From NCBI GenBank assembly GCA_015522955.1, contig WALG01000156.1, forward strand, positions 1 to 5,813: DNA of 5,813 nt. The letters run 5' to 3'. The notes under the pieces were generated by a model. The model had not been told where the DNA came from. It saw only the letters and a program-made list of their open reading frames with translations, and made no database searches. Shown here piece by piece: positions 1 through 4,665 of the stretch (the first letter of the stretch is position 1; each line of letters opens with the position of its first letter). Made by a program: the position numbers and the translations under genes. This stretch comes from DHVE2 group archaeon. GTDB lineage: Archaea > Thermoplasmatota > Thermoplasmata > Thermoplasmatales > Aciduliprofundaceae.

Positions 1-1
1 C

Positions 2-193
<192 letters not shown>

Positions 194-217
194 TCAATCC
201 CCATATGATGTTTCCAG

Positions 218-225
218 ATTTAAAA
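218..225 (-). promoter_or_regulatory. TATA box of tRNA-Phe
   Basis: On the minus strand this reads TTTTAAAT, centred about 28 bp upstream of the first base of tRNA-Phe, the expected distance if the transcript starts a few bases before the mature 5' end. The element is nearly symmetrical (ATTTAAAATTTA on the plus strand), so it could be bound in either orientation, but lonB has better-placed boxes of its own further right. Confidence 0.6.
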
Positions 226-240
226 TTTACCCTCAGTGTC

Positions 241-271
241 TTTTTATAGAGATAAAGGTAATCTTTATCTA
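241..271 (+). promoter_or_regulatory. lonB promoter region with two candidate TATA boxes
   Basis: Two TATA-like elements lie here. TTTTTATA (241-248) would place transcription start near 270, giving a leader of about 20 nt. TTTATCTA (264-271) is centred 25-26 bp upstream of the GTG at 293 and would make the mRNA leaderless. Both lie downstream of the only longer in-frame start (GTG at 236), so in either case translation from 236 would require a start inside or before the promoter. I cannot tell which box is used. A perfect inverted repeat fills the space between and over them. Confidence 0.55.
250..270. repeat. Inverted repeat AGATAAAG-N5-CTTTATCT, candidate operator
   Basis: The arms at 250-257 and 263-270 are perfect 8-bp reverse complements separated by GTAAT. 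The right arm contains most of the TATA-like TTTATCTA, and the left arm begins one base after the other candidate box. In archaea, repressors commonly act by binding palindromes that cover or abut the TATA box and start site, so this is a plausible operator for lonB. The RHH protein encoded upstream is one conceivable ligand, but nothing in the sequence proves that. The alternative is a small hairpin in a 5' leader. Confidence 0.5.
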
Positions 272-292
272 TTAAATTCCATTCTCAATAAC

Positions 293-2233
293 GTGGAAAG
301 CGTAGATGAGTGGATCAAAAAGGTAGATTTCGAAACCACCGCTGACATAAAGGTGCCGCCAAGACTGGTAGACCAGGTTATTGGCCAGGATGAAGCGGTA
401 GAAGTCATAAAGAAAGCGGCAAGACAGAAGAGGCATGTGATTCTCATAGGGGACCCTGGCACAGGTAAGAGCATGCTAGCACAGAGTATGGTGGATTTTC
501 TACCTAGAGAGGATCTTGAGGATATTCTTGCATTTCAAAACGAGGAGGACCCAAATACGCCAATAATCAAAACTGTTCCAGCAGGGCAGGGAAAGTTGAT
601 AGTGAAACAGTATCAGGAGCAGGCCAAGAAGCAGAAGACTGAGAAAAAAACTTCCATGCTCACACTCGTACTTCTTCTTCTCATGATTGGTGTTTTTGGT
701 GCATTTGTTACGCAGGATTATTCTTTCCTCTTCTGGTCAATATTCATAGCCATATTTCTCTACATCTTTGCGGGAGCAAACGTCCAGAAGGAGGAAAAGG
801 CGATAGTACCCAAATTGCTCGTTGGTCACAATCCAAATGATAAACCTCCATTTGTAGATGCTACAGGCTCTCATGCTGGGGCTTTGCTAGGGGATGTTCG
901 TCATGATCCGTTTCAGAGTGGCGGTCTTGAGACTCCTCCTCACCTGCGCGTGGAGGCAGGAGCAATACATAAGGCACACAAAGGTGTTCTGTTTATAGAT
1001 GAGATAAATATGCTGCGCATAGAGTCTCAACAATCTTTACTTACTGCTATGCAGGAAAAGAAATTCCCAATCTCTGGGCAGAGTGAGCATTCTGCAGGGG
1101 CCATGGTACACACCCAGCCTGTACCCTGCGATTTCATACTTGTAGCCGCAGGTAATCTTGACGCCTTACAGGGTATGCATCCTGCACTTCGCTCTCGAAT
1201 TCGGGGTTATGGCTATGAGGTGTATATGAAAGCGGTTATGAGAGATACCGAGGAGAACCGTCGCAAGTTGATAAGATTCGTTGCTCAGGAAGTTAAGAAA
1301 GATGGAAAAATTCCACATTTCACTAAGGGCGCAGTGGCCGAGATTATAAAAGAGGCTCAGAAACGTGCTGGTAGAAAAGGAAAACTCACCCTCAGGCTCA
1401 GAGAACTTGGAGGCTTAGTACGTGTTGCAGGAGACATTGCTCGGGAATCAGGAAGCAAATATGTGGATGTGGTGCATGTACTTCGCGCCAAAAAACTAGC
1501 GAGACCCCTAGAGCAGCAGGTTGCAGACCGCTTGATAGAAATAAAGAAGGATTACAAGACATTCCTGAACAAGGGTCGTGCCATAGGGATAGTAAATGGT
1601 CTCGCAGTATATTCTGCAGGAAGCGGGATGGCTGAATACTCTGGTATAGTGCTGCCGATCATGGCTGAAGTTACCCCAGCCCAGTCTAGGGATCAGGGCA
1701 GAATGATAGCCACGGGAAAACTTGGAGAGATTGCCAAGGAAGCGGTGGAAAATGTATCTGCCATAATCAAGAAGTACTTTGGAAAACATATAACAAATTA
1801 CGATGTGCATATTCAGTTTATTGGTACCTACGAAGGTGTTGAGGGTGATAGTGCGAGTATAAGTGTTGCCACCGCTGTTTTATCCGCGCTTGAGAAAATC
1901 CCTGTAAAGCAGTCAGTAGCGATGACTGGCTCTTTAAGTATCCGGGGCCATGTGCTCCCAGTGGGTGGTGTAACTGCGAAGGTGGAGGCAGCGATAGATG
2001 CAGGATTTGAAAAAGTGATTATCCCATATTCCAATCTTCAGGATGTAATTCTGGATGAGGAGCACGAGGGAAAAATAGAGATTGTACCTGCTAAGAGCAT
2101 AGTGGATGTGATAAAGTATGCTTTAATGGACACACCCAAGAAGGAGGAACTACTGCATAAGTTTGAGGAAGCGGGGTATGAAAATGAGTACAAAGATGAA
2201 AGTGAAGGGATATCGGGGGAAGGTAACTCTTGA
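293..2233 (+). CDS. lonB: Archaeal LonB, membrane-anchored ATP-dependent Lon protease
   Basis: ATP-driven serine protease of the cytoplasmic membrane that degrades misfolded and regulatory proteins; it is the main membrane-bound AAA+ protease of euryarchaea, many of which lack FtsH. Numbered from GTG 293 (646 aa): Walker A GDPGTGKS at 53-60; two membrane spans at about 122-140 and 144-161, inserted between Walker A and B as is typical of LonB; Walker B LFIDEIN at 233-239; sensor-1 AAGN with N288; arginine-finger region RSRIRG around 300-304; helical sensor-2 region LTLRLRELGG near 365-374; and the S16 protease domain with catalytic S520 (EGDSAS) and K563 (GGVTAK). From memory, the Thermoplasma enzyme has Ser525/Lys568, the same spacing of 43. 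The usual large N-terminal Lon domain is absent, as in all LonB. An in-frame GTG at 236 would add 19 residues, but these would be translated from the promoter; the Thermoplasma protein begins close to residue 1 here. The acidic tail is overlapped by cgi121. Confidence 0.96.
   Translation: MESVDEWIKKVDFETTADIKVPPRLVDQVIGQDEAVEVIKKAARQKRHVILIGDPGTGKSMLAQSMVDFLPREDLEDILAFQNEEDPNTPIIKTVPAGQGKLIVKQYQEQAKKQKTEKKTSMLTLVLLLLMIGVFGAFVTQDYSFLFWSIFIAIFLYIFAGANVQKEEKAIVPKLLVGHNPNDKPPFVDATGSHAGALLGDVRHDPFQSGGLETPPHLRVEAGAIHKAHKGVLFIDEINMLRIESQQSLLTAMQEKKFPISGQSEHSAGAMVHTQPVPCDFILVAAGNLDALQGMHPALRSRIRGYGYEVYMKAVMRDTEENRRKLIRFVAQEVKKDGKIPHFTKGAVAEIIKEAQKRAGRKGKLTLRLRELGGLVRVAGDIARESGSKYVDVVHVLRAKKLARPLEQQVADRLIEIKKDYKTFLNKGRAIGIVNGLAVYSAGSGMAEYSGIVLPIMAEVTPAQSRDQGRMIATGKLGEIAKEAVENVSAIIKKYFGKHITNYDVHIQFIGTYEGVEGDSASISVATAVLSALEKIPVKQSVAMTGSLSIRGHVLPVGGVTAKVEAAIDAGFEKVIIPYSNLQDVILDEEHEGKIEIVPAKSIVDVIKYALMDTPKKEELLHKFEEAGYENEYKDESEGISGEGNS
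2165..2168 (+). promoter_or_regulatory. Shine-Dalgarno site of cgi121, inside lonB
   Basis: GAGG lies 9 nt upstream of ATG 2178 and matches the archaeal anti-Shine-Dalgarno core. It is the reason for choosing this start over the ATGs at 2184 and 2196 or an upstream TTG at 2163. An internal ribosome site is expected here because this gene begins inside lonB and no promoter is evident immediately before it. Confidence 0.45.
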
Positions 2234-2630
2234 GGACGTGAAGAAACTTGCATCTCAGAATATTTACCTTTTCAATGCAAAGAGCGTGATAGGGAGAGAG
2301 CATCTTATGTATGCCTATGAGAAGGCTGAGAGAGTATTTAGTGAGGGTAGGAACATTGCCAAAAACATGCATATCGAAATGATGCTTATCTTAACTGGAA
2401 AAAGACAAATAAAAGATGCACTTGATTATGCATCCCCTGTGGATTCTCAAGAATTTGTGGCTGTGTCTCGCAGGGAATTTGAACTTCCTTTCCAGAGGGA
2501 TGATAGTGTTGTTCAATGCAGCGAGGAGAAGTTAAGATATCTTGGGATTCAGATACCAAGTGATATGGAAAGAGAAAAAATATGTCTTCTGGCATTTGAG
2601 AATTCTGCACTTCTGGAAGTTATGAGATGA
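2178..2630 (+). CDS. cgi121: KEOPS complex subunit Cgi121
   Basis: Small accessory subunit of KEOPS (Kae1-Bud32-Cgi121-Pcc1), the complex that transfers threonylcarbamoyl to A37 of ANN-decoding tRNAs to form t6A; Cgi121 binds the Bud32 kinase-like subunit and the tRNA 3' end. The protein has 150 aa, the family's usual size. It shows the family's N-terminal GYRG strand (11-14), the segment FNAKSVIGREHLMYAYEKA (32-50), the signature GKRQI (74-78) after a hydrophobic helix, and a C-terminal helix (about 131-148) of the type that packs on Bud32. The layout agrees with the Methanocaldococcus protein as I remember it. The first 56 nt overlap the end of lonB in another frame, suggesting one mRNA with translational coupling. 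ATG 2196 (MKVKGYRG) is an alternative start and aligns well with family N-termini. No other KEOPS gene is in the window. Confidence 0.85.
   Translation: MKMSTKMKVKGYRGKVTLEDVKKLASQNIYLFNAKSVIGREHLMYAYEKAERVFSEGRNIAKNMHIEMMLILTGKRQIKDALDYASPVDSQEFVAVSRREFELPFQRDDSVVQCSEEKLRYLGIQIPSDMEREKICLLAFENSALLEVMR
2575..2580 (-). terminator. Possible T6 terminator for tgt, antisense within cgi121
   Basis: The run of six A on the plus strand reads TTTTTT for the leftward tgt transcript, about 57 nt past its stop codon. If used, tgt and cgi121 mRNAs would overlap at their 3' ends by more than 70 nt. Weak evidence: a T-run alone within coding sequence. Confidence 0.25.
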
Positions 2631-2637
2631 AGTTTAA

Positions 2638-3720
2638 TCAGAACACTTTTTCCAAATCTTTTTTGAAGTTCTGTAATGAATTTTGGTGTATCTCTTCCCT
2701 AAGCCTCTTCATGAAATGAGTCATGAAGCACACGTTGTGGAGTGAGAGGAGATGCATCCCAAGTATCTCCTTCTCCCTCAGAAGATGATGGAGATATGCC
2801 CTCGTAAAATTCTGGCATGTGGGGCAGGAGCACTCCTCATCCAAGGGCCGGGTATCAGTGCGATAATCTGACTTTCTGATGTTGAGCATACCCTGCCAGG
2901 TGATGGCAGTACCATGCCTTCCATTCCGTGTTGGAAACACAGAGTCGAAGATATCTACGCCACGCATCACGGATTCCACTATCTCCAGGGGAGAGCCCAC
3001 GCCCATAAGATATCGGGGGTTTTTCTCTGGAAGTATGGAATTCACGATTTCAACCATTCTGTACATCACATTTTTTGGTTCTCCAATGGAAAGTCCTCCT
3101 ATACCATAGCCATCAAAATCCATGCTAGCCAGGTCTTTTGCACTCTTTCTACGAAGATCCTCATAAACTGAGCCCTGCACAATACCAAAGTTGAGTTGCT
3201 TTGATGTGTTCTTTGGAAACCTAGCAGCCCATATAGTGGTTAGTTCTACGCTCCTTTTTGCCTCCTCATAACTGGTAGGATATTCGGCACAGTAATCAAG
3301 CATCATGGCAACATCGCTACCTATTCTCTGCTGAATTTCTTTGCTAAACTCAGGTGTGAAAAGATACTTCTTCCCATTATAGGGAGAACGGAAGGTGATG
3401 CCCTTCTCGTTGGCATCTATGAAGAATCCCTTTCGAATCATCTGAAATCCACCACTATCTGTGAAGATTACACCATCGAATTTCATGAATTTATGCAAGC
3501 CCCCATGGAGTTCAAGAACATCCACTCCGGGTCTGAGAAATAGATGAAGAGAATTGCTGATAAGGGCCTCTACCTTGCATATCTGCAAATCTTCAGGAGT
3601 TAGAGTTTTCGCGGTGGCTTTCGTGGCTACAGGCATAAAAAAAGGAGTTTTAACCTCTCCGTGTCTAGTTTTGAGCGTACCAAGTCTTGCATTTCCGTCT
3701 TCGGTGCTTATCTTAAACAT
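2638..3720 (-). CDS. tgt: Bacterial-type tRNA-guanine transglycosylase (queuosine-class TGT)
   Basis: Exchanges a guanine in tRNA for a modified 7-deazaguanine. The 360 aa span one TIM barrel plus zinc site, the size of bacterial TGT (about 370-385 aa); archaeal archaeosine TGT is usually about 500-650 aa with extra C-terminal and PUA domains, absent here. Residues match the Zymomonas enzyme in order and spacing: D88 (D102, in TDSGGFQ), D142 (D156), Q182 (Q203, GIVQGS), G208-G209-L210 (pocket loop), E214 (E235), M239 (M260), nucleophile D259 (D280, FDSVFPTR), and zinc ligands C297, C299, C302 and H328 (C318, C320, C323, H349). All catalytic residues are present, so the enzyme should be active. 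Bacterial TGT acts at G34 of Asp, Asn, His and Tyr tRNAs using preQ1. The pocket residue after LS is Ile, close to the bacterial Val and unlike the Gly of eukaryotic queuine enzymes, so preQ1 is the likelier substrate (inference). The start ATG is about 26 bp from a TATA box, implying a leaderless mRNA. No other queuosine gene is nearby. Confidence 0.93.
   Translation of the reverse strand: MFKISTEDGNARLGTLKTRHGEVKTPFFMPVATKATAKTLTPEDLQICKVEALISNSLHLFLRPGVDVLELHGGLHKFMKFDGVIFTDSGGFQMIRKGFFIDANEKGITFRSPYNGKKYLFTPEFSKEIQQRIGSDVAMMLDYCAEYPTSYEEAKRSVELTTIWAARFPKNTSKQLNFGIVQGSVYEDLRRKSAKDLASMDFDGYGIGGLSIGEPKNVMYRMVEIVNSILPEKNPRYLMGVGSPLEIVESVMRGVDIFDSVFPTRNGRHGTAITWQGMLNIRKSDYRTDTRPLDEECSCPTCQNFTRAYLHHLLREKEILGMHLLSLHNVCFMTHFMKRLREEIHQNSLQNFKKDLEKVF
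2647..2664 (+). terminator. T-run terminator for lonB-cgi121
   Basis: T5 (2647-2651) and T6 (2659-2664) runs follow the cgi121 stop within 35 nt, on the strand opposite the tgt 3' end. Archaeal polymerase stops at such T-rich stretches. The position fits the end of the lonB-cgi121 transcript; no hairpin is evident. Inferred. Confidence 0.4.
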
Positions 3721-3740
3721 TCCTGGGTAAATAGGCAGGA

Positions 3741-3752
3741 ATATTTAAATAT
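3741..3752. promoter_or_regulatory. Shared palindromic TATA box of a divergent promoter
   Basis: ATATTTAAATAT is a perfect 12-bp palindrome. Its centre is about 26.5 bp from the A of the tgt start codon on the minus strand and about 28.5 bp from the ATG at 3775 on the plus strand. Both distances equal the usual archaeal TATA-to-start spacing, so both genes should give leaderless or nearly leaderless transcripts from the same box. The plus-strand flank AGGCAGGA is purine-rich and could be a BRE. No Shine-Dalgarno motif precedes either start. Confidence 0.75.
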
Positions 3753-3774
3753 CATTCTAAAATTGAGTGTACGA

Positions 3775-4407
3775 ATGAGTTTAAAATTCGAGGTGCAAAG
3801 AAAAGCAATCCATATGGTGGGGCTTCTGGCGCCATTCTCCCTAATTTATTTTGGTAAAGATTTGACCCTTATTTTTTTGGCGATAATCCTAATAATATTT
3901 TTCGTCGTAGAACCTTATCGTACAAAGAGGATTGATATTCGCATAATGGAGGGAATAGAGCCATTTGTAAATGAGGTTCTGAGAGCAAAAATAAGTGAGA
4001 GTTTAAGAAAAATAGAAGAGAAAATGCTCGAAATTACGAGAGAGGAAGAGAGGTTTTTTATTGGTGCGCATATATATTTTGCGGCTGCAGCATTAGTAAC
4101 ACTTATACTCTTTCCGGAGAAAGTTGTGATTGGTGCTCTAACTGTGACACTTATAAGCGATGCTTTTGCCGCTCTAGTTGGCAAAGGATTTGGAAGGCAC
4201 AGATTTAAAAATGGTAAGAGCGTAGAAGGCTCTCTTGCCTATTTTCTTTCGGGATTTCTTATTTTGATCTTTATCTTTCCTTGGTATGTAAGCGTAATCG
4301 CATCATTTGCGGGTGCACTGGCAGAATTTTATGAGTTTCCACCTGATGATAATTTTTCTGCTCCGGTAATAATCTCTGCGGTCATTTACCTATTTGTATA
4401 TGTGTGA
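3775..4407 (+). CDS. Integral-membrane polyprenol/dolichol kinase-like protein (SEC59/phytol kinase family)
   Basis: Predicted CTP-dependent lipid-alcohol kinase in the cytoplasmic membrane; in archaea such enzymes are thought to phosphorylate polyprenols or geranylgeraniol for lipid or glycan-carrier synthesis. Of 210 aa, most are hydrophobic, with about six to seven spans. Family motifs visible: E6-x2-RK-x2-H13 at the N-terminus, then D129-AFAALVGK-x-FG (129-140), KSVEGSLAYF (148-157), and a C-terminal ALAEFYEF-PP-DDN segment (181-193) with conserved acidic residues followed by P197. A charged helix, roughly 50-94 and rich in Glu, Lys and Arg, separates the first two spans from the rest and probably lies in the cytoplasm. 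ATG 3775 is chosen because it is about 28 bp from the TATA centre; an upstream in-frame extension would start inside tgt and cross the promoter. The substrate cannot be told from sequence; a CDP-diglyceride synthase-like relative is the main alternative. Confidence 0.75.
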   Translation: MSLKFEVQRKAIHMVGLLAPFSLIYFGKDLTLIFLAIILIIFFVVEPYRTKRIDIRIMEGIEPFVNEVLRAKISESLRKIEEKMLEITREEERFFIGAHIYFAAAALVTLILFPEKVVIGALTVTLISDAFAALVGKGFGRHRFKNGKSVEGSLAYFLSGFLILIFIFPWYVSVIASFAGALAEFYEFPPDDNFSAPVIISAVIYLFVYV

Positions 4408-4533
4408 TTTTAAATTGAAAGGATGATGAAAACTGCATGGCGAAAATAGATATGAAGTGAGAGCATAATCCCCGCATCTCTTATATGCTCACATGGAGGT
4501 GCATTGCAAAAGATTTTTGAATCTCCGTTATCC
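4408..4533. other. Intergenic stretch between the kinase-like gene and the 23S promoter
   Basis: I see no protein gene here. It holds an imperfect hairpin (GTGA-GCATA, with a 2-nt bulge, at 4457-4467 pairing with 4484-4492), a TTATAT element inside it (4481-4486), an isolated GGAGGTG (4495-4501) with no convincing coding frame after it, and a T5 run (4514-4518) that could end the upstream transcript just before the rRNA promoter. The AT-rich character is like the rest of the protein-coding part. Confidence 0.4.
4514..4518 (+). terminator. Possible T5 terminator upstream of the 23S promoter
   Basis: TTTTT about 107 nt after the kinase-like gene's stop and about 16 nt before the rRNA TATA box. 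It could keep the upstream transcript from running into the rRNA gene. Composition only; weak. Confidence 0.25.
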
Positions 4534-4564
4534 TTAAATATAAGTTTACTATACGTCTCAATGC
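4534..4564 (+). promoter_or_regulatory. 23S rRNA promoter
   Basis: The TATA element TTAAATATA (4534-4542) is followed about 25 bp downstream by ATGC (4561-4564), which fits the classical archaeal box A (TTTAWATA) and box B (WTGM) arrangement of stable-RNA genes. Transcription should start near 4562-4563, giving a leader of roughly 100 nt. A dedicated promoter here agrees with the absence of a 16S gene upstream. Confidence 0.65.
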
Positions 4565-4570
4565 GGTTTT

Positions 4571-4583
4571 GGGTGATGCACCC
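4571..4583 (+). other. 23S leader hairpin 1 (GGGTG-ATG-CACCC)
   Basis: A perfect 5-bp stem with a 3-nt loop, extendable by a T-G and a T-A pair (4569-4585). Its 3' arm shares CCC (4581-4583) with the next hairpin, so both cannot form fully at once. It lies within 10 nt of the predicted transcription start. Confidence 0.45.
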
Positions 4584-4601
4584 GATAACGTGGTTATCGG
4601 G
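4581..4601 (+). other. 23S leader hairpin 2 (CCCGATAAC-GTG-GTTATCGGG)
   Basis: A perfect 9-bp inverted repeat around a 3-nt loop, the strongest local stem in the leader. It competes with hairpin 1 for CCC. No T-run follows, so it is not a bacterial-style terminator. A role in pre-rRNA folding or processing, or as a protein site, is possible; this is inference. Confidence 0.55.
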
Positions 4602-4611
4602 GAAGGGCTTA

Positions 4612-4624
4612 GATCCTCAGGATC
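4612..4624 (+). other. 23S leader hairpin 3 (GATCC-TCA-GGATC)
   Basis: A perfect 5-bp stem with a 3-nt loop. An alternative pairing uses CCTCA (4615-4619) with TGAGG (4627-4631). Like hairpins 1 and 2, it has a switch-like choice of partners. Low confidence that either is functional. Confidence 0.35.
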
Positions 4625-4665
4625 AATGAGGCCAATCATACGCGTTCCGGCATAATGGACTGGAA

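Noticed and set aside
2879..3171. Plus-strand open frames opposite tgt, and minus-strand frames opposite lonB, cgi121 and the kinase-like gene.
   Set aside because: Shadows of the real genes; no family motifs and no promoter or ribosome site.
3661..3774. An N-terminal extension of the kinase-like protein by 38 codons.
   Set aside because: It would start inside tgt and run through the divergent TATA box; family proteins begin near the E-x2-RK-x2-H motif, just after ATG 3775.
4423..4475. Possible box C/D guide RNA, because ATGATGA (4423-4429) is a perfect C box.
   Set aside because: No CTGA D box is found within the next 60 nt and no clear D'/C' pair is present.
4493..4629. Short frames after GGAGGTG: ATG 4493 (14 codons) and TTG 4504 (41 codons).
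   Set aside because: The ribosome site is inside or only 2 nt from the start; the frames cross the 23S promoter and leader and resemble no family known to me.
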